DNA of 53,569 nucleotides, from assembly GCA_036308445.1 (NCBI GenBank), contig JAXJVS010000050.1, forward strand, positions 1 to 53,569. Reading direction: 5' to 3'. The DNA comes from MGBC113645 sp036308445. GTDB taxonomy: Bacteria; Bacillota_I; Bacilli_A; Erysipelotrichales; Coprobacillaceae. A model generated the notes under the pieces. That model had not been told where the DNA came from, did not search any database, and saw nothing but the letters and a program-made list of their open reading frames with translations. Below are positions 43,267 to 51,569 of this stretch, in pieces. Within the stretch, counting starts at the first letter, position 1. Each line of letters begins with the position of its first letter. The position numbers and the translations under genes were made by a program.

Positions 43267-43751
43267 TATAAAACCTTCATTGTTTTAATAACCTGAACTT
43301 TTACAGGTACATCCTGAAAGCCTGTAGGCGTATCAGCAATTTCATCAACAACATCTAATCCTTCTGTAATCTTTCCAAATGCAGCATATTCACCATCTAG
43401 ATGAGGGGCATCTTCATGCATGATGAAGAACTGAGAACTTGCAGAATCCTTTACCATAGTCCTTGCCATTGAAAGGACCCCTCGAGTATGTAACAAATCA
43501 TTTTTAACTCCATTAGAAGCAAATTCACCCTTGATAGAAGGTGCTTCTTTATGATTTAAATTACGATCATATCCTCCACCTTGAATCATAAATCCCTTGA
43601 TAACACGATGGAAAATTAAACCATCAAAGAATTTATCATTAATAAGTTTTATAAAATTTTCAACTGTAATAGGAGCAACCTCAGGATACAATTCTCCTTT
43701 CATCACTTTACCATTTTCCATTTCAATTTCAATATTAATTATTTTCATCAT
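43266..43751 (-). CDS. ppiB: cyclophilin-type peptidyl-prolyl isomerase
   Basis: A protein of 161 aa. The catalytic Arg is in GLIFHRVIKGFMIQGGG (about 46-62). RGVLSMARTM, SASSQFFIM and YAAFGKITEGLDVVDEI complete the domain. No signal peptide, so it is cytoplasmic; it speeds proline isomerisation in protein folding. ATG 43751 lies 7 bases after AAAGGAG; the frame's earlier TTG lies inside the spacer. It overlaps the upstream small membrane protein gene by 17 bases. Confidence 0.94.
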   Translation of the reverse strand: MMKIINIEIEMENGKVMKGELYPEVAPITVENFIKLINDKFFDGLIFHRVIKGFMIQGGGYDRNLNHKEAPSIKGEFASNGVKNDLLHTRGVLSMARTMVKDSASSQFFIMHEDAPHLDGEYAAFGKITEGLDVVDEIADTPTGFQDVPVKVQVIKTMKVL

Positions 43752-44019
43752 TTTCAATCTCCTTTGTTTCTATGATAACAGCATCTTGATGTCTTTTCTT
43801 TAAATAATATTTAACTCCAAAGAAAATAATCACAATACCTAACACAACCAACAAAACATAAAAAATGTTTTGAATCTGCTGAAATTGATAAGCTAAGGCA
43901 ACAGTTAAACATAAATTACATATAATCAACATCCCTGCTAATTTCTTTCGATCTTTATATAGACTATCCAAGGCTAAAGCATTAGATAAAAAACAAGCTA
44001 ATATTAATGCAACTTCCAT
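43735..44019 (-). CDS. small membrane protein
   Basis: A protein of 94 aa with three hydrophobic segments (about 1-18, 27-46 and 50-70) and a charged cytoplasmic tail (KKRHQDAVIIETKEIENDENN). No family recognised. GAGGAGG precedes the ATG. It is the first gene of the operon with ppiB, the redoxin and galE, and overlaps ppiB. The region 44020-44160 upstream is AT-rich and holds no obvious gene. Confidence 0.72.
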   Translation of the reverse strand: MEVALILACFLSNALALDSLYKDRKKLAGMLIICNLCLTVALAYQFQQIQNIFYVLLVVLGIVIIFFGVKYYLKKRHQDAVIIETKEIENDENN

Positions 44020-44166
44020 AACTCTTCCTCCTCATATCTTTATCTATTTTATCATTATTTAAACAAAAATGCATTATAAGTTGAAAAAAAATTAGGAATA
44101 TATTTAAAACAGCATATCTATTTAGAATTACAACAAATTTTATAAAATAAAAACTAAACAAAATGA

Positions 44167-44181
44167 TTGTAACCGTTTTCA
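44167..44181. promoter_or_regulatory. cre (CcpA operator) at the EF-G paralogue promoter
   Basis: TTGTAACCGTTTTCA fits WTGNAANCGNWNNCW at every defined position. Its right end covers the -35 hexamer of the promoter at 44176-44204, a repressing position. The EF-G-like protein would then rise when preferred carbon sources are exhausted. Confidence 0.7.
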
Positions 44182-44204
44182 TTTTTTTAAAGATGTGTTA
44201 CAAT
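44176..44204 (+). promoter_or_regulatory. EF-G paralogue promoter
   Basis: TTTTCA (44176-44181), 17 bases, TACAAT (44199-44204), with TGT just before the -10. About 30 bases of leader precede the ATG at 44240. Confidence 0.65.
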
Positions 44205-44239
44205 ATGAGAAAGAGTTCTTTAAAAAGGAGTGTGATATT

Positions 44240-46294
44240 ATGAGAACTTATCATTCAAATGAGATTGGTAACGTCGTTGTGTTAGGTCATTCTGGGAGTG
44301 GAAAGACAAGCGTAATTGAAGCTATGGCTTACCGCGCTGGTGTTACAAATCGTAGAGGTACAATTCAAGCTGGTAATACTTTAAGTGATTACAATCTTGA
44401 AGAAATTAAAAGACAGTCATCTGTAGGTTTATCTATTATTCCTTTAGAATGGGATAACTGTAAAGTAAACTTATTAGATACTCCAGGTGCATTTGATTTT
44501 AGTGGTGAAGTAGAAGCAGCTATTAATGTAGCTGAAAGTGCATTAATTATCGTTCCTGCTAGTAAGGGTATTACTGTAGGTACTAAACAAGCTATGCATA
44601 AAGCAAGAAAAAAAGCTAAAATTATTTATGTTAATGGCATTGATACCCCTAATGCTGCTTATAAAGAAAAATTACAAGAATTGAAAGATACTTATGGTAA
44701 AGCTATTGCACCATTACAAGTACCAATTATGGATAATAATAAGATGATTGGTTATATTGACGTTGTTAAAATGGAAGCACGTTATTTTGATGGTGAAATG
44801 ACTCATCCTGGTGATATTCCAGCGGATTTACAAGATGAAATTGATGAAATCAAAGAAATGATTGATGAAGCAGTTGCTGAAACTAGCGATGAATTATTAG
44901 ATTATTTCTTTGAAGGTATTCCTTTTACTGAGGAGCAGATTGTTGGTGCTTTAAAACAAGGTGTTATGGAAGGTAGATTAATTCCTGTTTTATGTGGTAC
45001 TGATACTATTGGTATTCAGATTATTTTACATTCAATGGTTGCTTATTTTAGTGCTGCTGGTGATATGTGTAACTCAATTATTGCTACTAAAGAAAGTAGT
45101 GAAGAAGAAATCATTGGATTTAATGAAGGTTTACCTGCTTCATTATTTGTATTTAAAACAATTGCCGATCCATTTGTAGGAAGAATTTCTTTATTTAAGG
45201 TTGCTACTGGTAGAGTGCATACTGGTATGACATTATATAATACTAATAAAAAAGAATATGAAAAATTAAATAAATTATATGTTATGAGAGGTAAAGAATT
45301 AATTGAAGTTGATGAATTATGTGCTGGTGATATTGGGGCTTTATCTAAGTTAACTTATACTCAGACTAATGATTCATTATGTGCTAATGATTTTAAAGTT
45401 ACTTACAAACCAATTAAATTCTCTAAACCTTATTATGGTAAAGCAATTAAACCAGATGGTAAAGCTAATGAAGAAAAGATTACTAATGCTTTAAATAGAA
45501 TCTTAGAAGAAGATAAGACATTAATCTTTGAAAGCAATCCTGAAACAAAACAACAATGTTTATATGGATTAGGAGATATTCATATCGATACTATTGTTTC
45601 TAAATTAAAAGAAAAATTTAAGATTGATGTTAAATTAGAAGATATCATTATTCCTTATAGAGAAACTATCAGAGGTAGTGTAACACAACGTTATAAATAC
45701 AAGAAACAATCAGGTGGACATGGTCAATATGGTGATGTAGAAATTACATTTGAACCTACTGGTGATTATGATAAACCTTATGTATTTGAAGAAAAAATCT
45801 TTGGTGGTGCTGTACCTAAATCTTACTTCCCAGCTGTAGAAAAAGGTTTAATTGAAGCTACTAAGACTGGTGTTCTAGCAGGATATCCTGTATTAGGAGT
45901 TAAAGCTACATTAATTGATGGTTCTTACCATAACGTAGACTCATCAGAAATGGCATTTAAGACAGCTACTGTTATGTGCTTTAAAGAAGGTTTACCAAAA
46001 GCTAAACCTGCATTATTAGAACCATTTGTTACTTTACATGTATATGTAGATGAAGAATATACTGGTGATATTATGAGTAGTTTCAACAAAAAACGTGCAA
46101 GAGTTATAGGTAGTGAAATCTTAGGTGATGGTTTATTAAAGATTACTGCTGAGGCTCCTCAAGCTGAAGTTATGAACTATGCTGTAGATTTACGTTCAAT
46201 GACTCAAGGACAAGGATTCTTTGATATGGAATTCTTAGCTTATGAATTTGCTCCTGAACTAATCCAAAAAAGAGTTATTGAAGCTAGAAAATAA
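44240..46294 (+). CDS. EF-G-like translation factor, GTPase motifs altered
   Basis: A protein of 684 aa with all five EF-G domains. G1 is GHSGSGKT (16-23) rather than AHIDAGKT. Switch I has VGLS where EF-G has RGIT. G3 is DTPGAFDF (80-87) with Ala84 where the catalytic His of translational GTPases should be. G4 is NGID (132-135) instead of NKxD. Domain IV is well preserved (SGGHGQYGDVEITFEP near 500), as is the C-terminal domain. GTP hydrolysis should therefore be very weak or absent while ribosome binding is kept. ATG 44240 is chosen for AAAGGAG and because homology starts there. The promoter has a cre sequence. It belongs to the FusA2/EF-G2 group rather than the housekeeping factor. Confidence 0.9.
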   Translation: MRTYHSNEIGNVVVLGHSGSGKTSVIEAMAYRAGVTNRRGTIQAGNTLSDYNLEEIKRQSSVGLSIIPLEWDNCKVNLLDTPGAFDFSGEVEAAINVAESALIIVPASKGITVGTKQAMHKARKKAKIIYVNGIDTPNAAYKEKLQELKDTYGKAIAPLQVPIMDNNKMIGYIDVVKMEARYFDGEMTHPGDIPADLQDEIDEIKEMIDEAVAETSDELLDYFFEGIPFTEEQIVGALKQGVMEGRLIPVLCGTDTIGIQIILHSMVAYFSAAGDMCNSIIATKESSEEEIIGFNEGLPASLFVFKTIADPFVGRISLFKVATGRVHTGMTLYNTNKKEYEKLNKLYVMRGKELIEVDELCAGDIGALSKLTYTQTNDSLCANDFKVTYKPIKFSKPYYGKAIKPDGKANEEKITNALNRILEEDKTLIFESNPETKQQCLYGLGDIHIDTIVSKLKEKFKIDVKLEDIIIPYRETIRGSVTQRYKYKKQSGGHGQYGDVEITFEPTGDYDKPYVFEEKIFGGAVPKSYFPAVEKGLIEATKTGVLAGYPVLGVKATLIDGSYHNVDSSEMAFKTATVMCFKEGLPKAKPALLEPFVTLHVYVDEEYTGDIMSSFNKKRARVIGSEILGDGLLKITAEAPQAEVMNYAVDLRSMTQGQGFFDMEFLAYEFAPELIQKRVIEARK

Positions 46295-46298
46295 ATAT

Positions 46299-46319
46299 GA
46301 CGGATCAATGTGATCCGTC
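46299..46319. terminator. terminator after the EF-G paralogue
   Basis: A 9-bp stem, GACGGATCA and TGATCCGTC, with a 3-base loop and then TTTTTT. It is strong for the plus-strand gene and weaker for the converging HD gene. Confidence 0.9.
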
Positions 46320-46322
46320 TTT

Positions 46323-46751
46323 TTATTTTTCTAATAATTCTATAGCTTTTTGATATTTTTCATTTCTTTTTAAAGCATAGTCATCTATTACATCTAATCT
46401 TGTAATATCACTATTATGTTTTAAATCTGCGAGTTTAACTTCTCTAGCAAGAGAATTATGCTTAATCATTTCTACATATTCCATATATGGAATACCATCT
46501 TCATGAGTTAATAATCTTAACGCTTCTATAACTTCATCAGGATATCCCATTATTTTTAAATCATCTAATGTATAAACAGTATCCTCTACAACATCATGTA
46601 ATAAAGCTATAACTGTTGTATATTCATCTTTCATTGACTCTGCAAGATGAAAGGGATGAAAGACATAAGGAATACCGGTTTTATCTACTTGGTCTTTATG
46701 AGCATCAAAACAAAGTTTTAAAGCTTGTTTAGTTAGTTTTGTATATATCAT
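46323..46751 (-). CDS. small RSH-type HD hydrolase, MESH1-like
   Basis: A protein of 142 aa consisting of one HD domain in the arrangement of RelA/SpoT hydrolases. IPYVFHPFHLAESM supplies His32, ALLHDVVEDT supplies His52, Asp53, Glu56 and Asp57, and VKLADLKHNSD supplies Asp109 and Asn113. There is no synthetase domain. Stand-alone proteins of this kind (MESH1, small alarmone hydrolases) cleave (p)ppGpp or related nucleotides. A short GGTGAT site precedes the ATG. It lies 32 bases after the lipoprotein gene and converges on the EF-G paralogue. Confidence 0.85.
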   Translation of the reverse strand: MIYTKLTKQALKLCFDAHKDQVDKTGIPYVFHPFHLAESMKDEYTTVIALLHDVVEDTVYTLDDLKIMGYPDEVIEALRLLTHEDGIPYMEYVEMIKHNSLAREVKLADLKHNSDITRLDVIDDYALKRNEKYQKAIELLEK

Positions 46752-46783
46752 GTTATCACCATCCTATATACATTCTAACATGT

Positions 46784-47656
46784 TTATATTCCAAAATCTA
46801 ATGATCCTCCAGATTCATGAGAAAATAAGTCTCCTGCCTTGGTAGCACTATCATATCCTGATAAATTAAATGACTGATAATAGTCACAATAAAAATATAT
46901 TTTATACTTACTCGTTTCATAGATAGCACTTCTAGCATCATATGTAGGAAACATAGCTTCACCTGATAATAACTTTTTCTTACAACTATTACCAGTACTA
47001 TCATAGATACGATAAATCGTAAACTGAAACGAATTACCACTTGTATGTGTTAAATCAATCTGACACATATCAGGAACTCCACCTTCAGGACTATTATAAT
47101 ATGTTCCTTCAGGTATCATTTTTAATGCTTCAAATTGTCCTTTTACATTTGTTTCTTCTTTTTTTGTTGTATCTGTTTCAATAGTACTTGTATCTTCTTT
47201 GGTGGAAATTGTTTCTTTTTTAGTTGTTGTATCGGTATTGGCTTCTTCTTTTGTCGTTTCCTCTTCTTTAATAAAATATTTTTCTGCAAATGCTTTTATT
47301 ACATCTTTATCCTGTTTTGTATCATCTATATAATATTCTGCGATATTTATATTATCATAATTATCTTTATAAAAAATAATGATTTCTTTCTTTTTATCCA
47401 CACTATATTTACACATCAAATATGTATTATTATCTTCAATTCCATATTTCCACTCTTCTATAGTTTCACTTGCCATACCTTCACCAATAGTAACATCTTC
47501 ATAAGCTGTTAATGTTTCTTTCTTAAAGCTTTCTACTTCTTTACTATCATCTATCCATGATATTCTTTCTATTAATGATAAATTGTCTGTATCTTTTACA
47601 ACATTAGAACACGCCATTAACACCATACTTAAAACAATAATCAAACATCTCTTCAT
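46784..47656 (-). CDS. lipoprotein with a Thr/Glu/Lys-rich linker
   Basis: A protein of 290 aa. The signal peptide MKRCLIIVLSMVLMACSN ends in lipobox LMAC (lipidated Cys16). An N-terminal domain (about 20-130) is followed by a low-complexity linker (about 131-170) made of TTKKE-, STKED- and TTKKEE-type repeats. A C-terminal domain (about 173-290) begins with LKMIPEGTYYNSPEGG. The linker suggests a flexible stalk between two extracellular domains. I recognise neither. It starts 8 bases after the WYL regulator gene, so the two are one operon. Confidence 0.75.
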   Translation of the reverse strand: MKRCLIIVLSMVLMACSNVVKDTDNLSLIERISWIDDSKEVESFKKETLTAYEDVTIGEGMASETIEEWKYGIEDNNTYLMCKYSVDKKKEIIIFYKDNYDNINIAEYYIDDTKQDKDVIKAFAEKYFIKEEETTKEEANTDTTTKKETISTKEDTSTIETDTTKKEETNVKGQFEALKMIPEGTYYNSPEGGVPDMCQIDLTHTSGNSFQFTIYRIYDSTGNSCKKKLLSGEAMFPTYDARSAIYETSKYKIYFYCDYYQSFNLSGYDSATKAGDLFSHESGGSLDFGI

Positions 47657-47664
47657 AATACCTT

Positions 47665-48636
47665 TTACTCCTTATAATATGAACTATATACTTCTTTAAC
47701 TTCTTCTTTTATCTCATCCACAAACTCTTGTGGCTCAATAACTCTTACATATCTTCCTTGAGATAACAAGAACATCTTTATGACATCACTATAAATATAA
47801 GCTTCTATAATTTTTCTATCACCTTCAACATTTATAACTTTAGCAGTAGGTATACGATCTAATATAGCTTGTAAAGAAGATCCATTAAATTCAAATTTTA
47901 TCCGTCTATATATACCCGGATACATATACTGAATTTTTTCCGTCAACGGTCCAACATCAAAATAGAACACTTCATCTATTTTAAAGTTCTTCCTATGTTC
48001 TATTATTTTAATTATTCTATCAACTCTAAAATAATAAGGAGATGCACCATTTTCTTTATAAGCTACTAAATAAAAGTAATATTCAGAGAAGACTAAATCT
48101 ATTGGCTTTAGTCTTCTCTCTACTTTATTTCTATTCTGTTTATAATATGTTATTGTTATTTCCTGCTGTTTATCTATTATTCTAACAAGTTGCCAGATAT
48201 TCTCTATAAGACTAATACAATCATGATGAACTTCTCGATAATGATATATATCTTTTTGAATCATTACTTCTAGCATCTTTCTATCCTGACTCGTTGTATA
48301 AGTTCTAAGCTTAGATATAATATTTAATAGTTCCATCTTATTTAAAGACCTACTCCCTATTAATATCTTAACAATAGTAACTAGCTCCTTATTAGAAAGA
48401 AAGTGATCATCTACAAGATGATAAGTCCTGCTTTGATAATTGTATTGTAGTTCACTATTACCAACTAGCTCTCTATTATCAGCAAGAAAATTCATAATCT
48501 CATTAATATCTCTAGATATACTCTTATTAGACACATCATATTCACTAGCAATCCTAGATACAGAAATATCTTCACCCTTTAATATTCTATAGAATATATC
48601 TAATACTCTACCAATCTTCTGATTACTAGTTCCCAT
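47665..48636 (-). CDS. WYL-domain transcriptional regulator
   Basis: A protein of 323 aa. The N-terminal HTH (about 7-62) contains SRIASEYDVSNKSISRDINEI. The WYL domain (about 145-235) has ITYYKQNRNKVERRLKPIDLVFSEYYFYLVAYKEN and YYFRVDRI, and a WCX-type C-terminal domain follows. WYL regulators bind nucleic acid or nucleotide-like ligands and frequently sit next to phage-defence genes. It is the next gene downstream of the dynamin-like operon, with a terminator between them. Its start is overlapped by a perfect 12-bp inverted repeat, a probable autoregulatory operator. Confidence 0.9.
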   Translation of the reverse strand: MGTSNQKIGRVLDIFYRILKGEDISVSRIASEYDVSNKSISRDINEIMNFLADNRELVGNSELQYNYQSRTYHLVDDHFLSNKELVTIVKILIGSRSLNKMELLNIISKLRTYTTSQDRKMLEVMIQKDIYHYREVHHDCISLIENIWQLVRIIDKQQEITITYYKQNRNKVERRLKPIDLVFSEYYFYLVAYKENGASPYYFRVDRIIKIIEHRKNFKIDEVFYFDVGPLTEKIQYMYPGIYRRIKFEFNGSSLQAILDRIPTAKVINVEGDRKIIEAYIYSDVIKMFLLSQGRYVRVIEPQEFVDEIKEEVKEVYSSYYKE

Positions 48637-48644
48637 TCCTACAC

Positions 48645-48673
48645 CTACTTTCTATACATATTATAGAAAGTAG
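48645..48673. promoter_or_regulatory. inverted repeat over the WYL gene promoter
   Basis: Perfect 12-bp arms, CTACTTTCTATA and TATAGAAAGTAG, with a 5-base centre start 9 bases before the WYL gene's ATG. On the minus strand a TATAAT lies inside the repeat, so a bound protein would block the promoter. Confidence 0.6.
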
Positions 48674-48702
48674 TGTAGACATAAGGATGTCTAGGTAAAA
48701 AG

Positions 48703-48731
48703 AAAAGAAATACCTAAAAAGTATTTCTTTT
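48703..48731 (-). terminator. terminator after the dynamin-like operon
   Basis: An 11-bp stem, AAAAGAAATAC and GTATTTCTTTT, with a 7-base loop. CTTTTT follows on the minus strand. Outer arms TAGG and CCTA extend it. It separates the operon from the WYL gene. Confidence 0.8.
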
Positions 48732-48746
48732 TGCCTACATTTTTTC

Positions 48747-49640
48747 TTAATTTAAAATCATACATATCAGAGTTAAACAATTAATAAAAACCAATACTAT
48801 ATTAATAATTATTATATTCCTTAATTTTTTTGACAAATTCGATTGATCTTTCTCTAATTTATTTGCTAAAGTTTCTAAATCATCTAAATTGGTTTTTTTA
48901 TTCAAATCAGTATGCAGTGCTTCAATCTTCGACTCTAATGTTTTATTAAATTCATTTAAATCAAAATAATTAGTGTCGATATTTTTATTTATAATCTCTA
49001 TGTTTTCTTTTATTTCTAATAATCTCTTGTCAATTTTTTTAAAACTGTCTAAATTTCTATTTGAATCCTCTAAATTCCTTTCTTTCAAAGAATCTAAAGA
49101 AAAAATAATATTGTTAAAAATCTCTAAAAAATATTCCCCCAACTGTTTTTTCTGACCTTTATATTCTATAAAAGAGATTTTATCTAAACAATTAGATATA
49201 TTTGCTAAATTTTCTTCTATTATTTTTCTATTATCATAGTTCTTCTCATGAAATTCATTCAAATCTTCTAAAACTTCACTGAATTTTTTTAAAAGATATT
49301 GGGAAATATCAATTTGCTGATTATTTTCCTCAATATATAAAAGTTTATATACATCAACTAAATTTTCGTCTATTTGCTTGATTGTATCATTCTCTTTTAT
49401 TTGTTCGTCAAAAATCACTGTTAAATCTTTATTATTACTTCTTAAAATCCCTCTAATATCTTGAGTTTGAGGCAAATTTTTAATTTCTTCTCTTAAATCA
49501 TAATCATCATATTCTGATTCATATTCTGGATTTATAATTTTTTTTAATTCATTCTCAACATTATTTATCTCTTTTTTTATCTTTGAAACTATAAGTTCAT
49601 AAAATAACTCTTCTAGTTCTTTATTAACTTCTTTTTCCAA
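48747..49640 (-). CDS. tail-anchored coiled-coil protein, third gene of the dynamin-like operon
   Basis: A protein of 297 aa, nearly all helical and highly charged, with long coiled-coil segments (about 85-270). One C-terminal membrane helix (about 276-296, IIIINIVLVFINCLTLICMI) and no signal peptide make it a tail-anchored protein facing the cytoplasm. It starts with TTG; GAGGA seven bases upstream supports that start. It follows the second GTPase gene by 15 bases. In the operon it could be the membrane partner or scaffold of the GTPases. No family recognised. Confidence 0.75.
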   Translation of the reverse strand: MEKEVNKELEELFYELIVSKIKKEINNVENELKKIINPEYESEYDDYDLREEIKNLPQTQDIRGILRSNNKDLTVIFDEQIKENDTIKQIDENLVDVYKLLYIEENNQQIDISQYLLKKFSEVLEDLNEFHEKNYDNRKIIEENLANISNCLDKISFIEYKGQKKQLGEYFLEIFNNIIFSLDSLKERNLEDSNRNLDSFKKIDKRLLEIKENIEIINKNIDTNYFDLNEFNKTLESKIEALHTDLNKKTNLDDLETLANKLEKDQSNLSKKLRNIIIINIVLVFINCLTLICMILN

Positions 49641-49655
49641 TAAAATTCCTCATTT

Positions 49656-51569
49656 CTATGTATTTATATTCATAATATTATTATAATCTTTTTCCAACAA
49701 ACCAAGAAATATTAGATATTGTATTTTGTCTTCGCTTTCAATTTTTGAAGAATTTATTTTTTTCCATATTTCTTTTTTTTGTTTTGAAAACTCATTTTGA
49801 GCTACAATTTTATAATTTTCTAAATAATCTTTATCATTTTTTAGATTATTTTTTATAGTTTTCTTATATTCAACATTCGATACCAAAAGATCCTTTAAAT
49901 TTTGTAATTCATTTTGCTTTTTATCCAATAATTTATTTAACTTGTTTAAAGTATCTATTGTATATCTTTGATTATCACTTAATTTTTTAAATTTCTCTAA
50001 TAATTTGTTTTTTTCTATCAAGAACATCGAATTTATCTGACTTTCAAATAATTCAAATAGCTTTTTTAAACAAACTTCATATGAATTAATTTTGTCTTTC
50101 TTAAAAATAGAAAAGAATGACTTTTTTTCAATAATCTCCTCTAGTCCATACAAGAATATATTATTATCTAAAACTTCCCTTAAAATCTTATCCATATCTA
50201 TATACAAAAAGATGTCGTTTTCTTCATGTAGTTCCTTGTGTTCTTTTAATTTTTTATTCAACGAATCTTTAATAAGATTTTTTAGTTTATCAGATATTTT
50301 TTCCGCTGTATATTTTTTATAAATTGAATATTTCTGCTTAAATTCTTTTATAAATGATATTTTTTCTTCTAAAAAGGAAAAATTTATGTCTTGACTAACA
50401 ATATCTTGAAAACTTCTTAATTCTATTTCTGATTCCTCTTTTAAACCATTCAAAAAATCAATTTTTCTTTCAATGTTAGAAATATCTTCTTCTAATTTTT
50501 TTTGATCTATCATTGCATCACTAATTTGTTTATCAATTTGAGTGATTAATTTTTGTTCTTTTTTATTACAAGAAAGAACTAACTCTTCTACCATAGTTTT
50601 TAAAGAATTTCCATGATGATTTTGGATATATTCTAAAATCTCATGTATCATAATTTCAACAGATTCAATTATAATTTCTTTATCTCTTCTTGAGTTCAAA
50701 GAACTAACTAAGCTTTCTAATGATTCTCCCAATTCAATAGGAAACAATTCTAACTTACAATTTTTATCAAAAACATTATTCATTGCATCTGTATAGCTAT
50801 TTTTGATAAAATTCAAAAAATCATCAGTTTTACAACTTTTTTTAAAATAATTTTTTAATGAAGAAAAAGAATTTGTAATAACTATACAATATCTTTGAGG
50901 CAAATATTTCCAGTCCTCACTGCCTAATATTTCTACTTCTTCCAATGATTGTATATCATCACTTTTACATGCTATTATATTAATAGTAGTCATTGACAAA
51001 TACTTATTCAGTATACTATTAACATGAGCACGTTCTTTCAAATTTTTACTATGATCTCCTGGTAAATCTAAAATATTAATATTTGAGAAGTCTTTTTTAG
51101 AATCGTCAAAATATTTTTTAGGAAGATATATAAATAAGATATCTTCACTCTGTTGATTTTTCTCGACATTACTTCTTACTTCTTTTAATTTTTTTATAAA
51201 ACTTTTCTGATCATGAAATTCTTTTTCATTGTTTAATGAGGTAATATTTTTTTTTAATTGTAGAGCAAATAAATCATTTTCTGATTTTTGATATATTATA
51301 GCTGTGGAAGTTGAAGAATTACCTTTTTCAACATCAGCACGTAAAATATCATACACCTCTTTCTGATAATCTTTCTTTATTCCTAATAAACTTAAAATTA
51401 GTGTAGTTTTTCCAACTTGTGGAAACCCATAAATGGAAACCAATTTTTCTTCTTGATTTATGTGTGTGTTTAATTCTTCTTCAGGTTTTATTAGCAAATC
51501 CTTTTTTAATTTCTCTATTGTATTAAATTGCCATTTTTCTCTATCCTTCAAAAGCAACTCTAATATCAT
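49656..51569 (-). CDS. dynamin-like GTPase, second of a pair
   Basis: A protein of 637 aa. An N-terminal GTPase domain has P-loop GFPQVGKTT (48-56), a switch I Thr/Ser cluster NSSTSTA (84-90) and G3 DLPG (168-171). The G4 position is unclear (CKSD at 201-204 or TNS at 232-234). From about 310 on it is a long helical, coiled-coil stalk, as in bacterial dynamin-like proteins; I see no strong membrane helix. The ATG lies 29 bases inside the end of the upstream GTPase gene, with GGAGGT at about 11 bases, so the two are translationally coupled. A LeoB-like role in a two-GTPase system is the closest comparison, by architecture only. Confidence 0.78.
   Translation of the reverse strand: MILELLLKDREKWQFNTIEKLKKDLLIKPEEELNTHINQEEKLVSIYGFPQVGKTTLILSLLGIKKDYQKEVYDILRADVEKGNSSTSTAIIYQKSENDLFALQLKKNITSLNNEKEFHDQKSFIKKLKEVRSNVEKNQQSEDILFIYLPKKYFDDSKKDFSNINILDLPGDHSKNLKERAHVNSILNKYLSMTTINIIACKSDDIQSLEEVEILGSEDWKYLPQRYCIVITNSFSSLKNYFKKSCKTDDFLNFIKNSYTDAMNNVFDKNCKLELFPIELGESLESLVSSLNSRRDKEIIIESVEIMIHEILEYIQNHHGNSLKTMVEELVLSCNKKEQKLITQIDKQISDAMIDQKKLEEDISNIERKIDFLNGLKEESEIELRSFQDIVSQDINFSFLEEKISFIKEFKQKYSIYKKYTAEKISDKLKNLIKDSLNKKLKEHKELHEENDIFLYIDMDKILREVLDNNIFLYGLEEIIEKKSFFSIFKKDKINSYEVCLKKLFELFESQINSMFLIEKNKLLEKFKKLSDNQRYTIDTLNKLNKLLDKKQNELQNLKDLLVSNVEYKKTIKNNLKNDKDYLENYKIVAQNEFSKQKKEIWKKINSSKIESEDKIQYLIFLGLLEKDYNNIMNINT

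Noticed and set aside
43982..44182. Minus-strand hydrophobic open frame of 66 codons before the small membrane protein gene
   Set aside because: No ribosome binding site, AT-rich composition giving hydrophobic codons by chance, and it overlaps the start of a better supported gene.
47135..47512. Plus-strand Cys/Phe-rich open frame of 125 codons
   Set aside because: It is the reverse complement of the lipoprotein's Thr/Glu/Lys-rich linker; the composition comes from that repeat.
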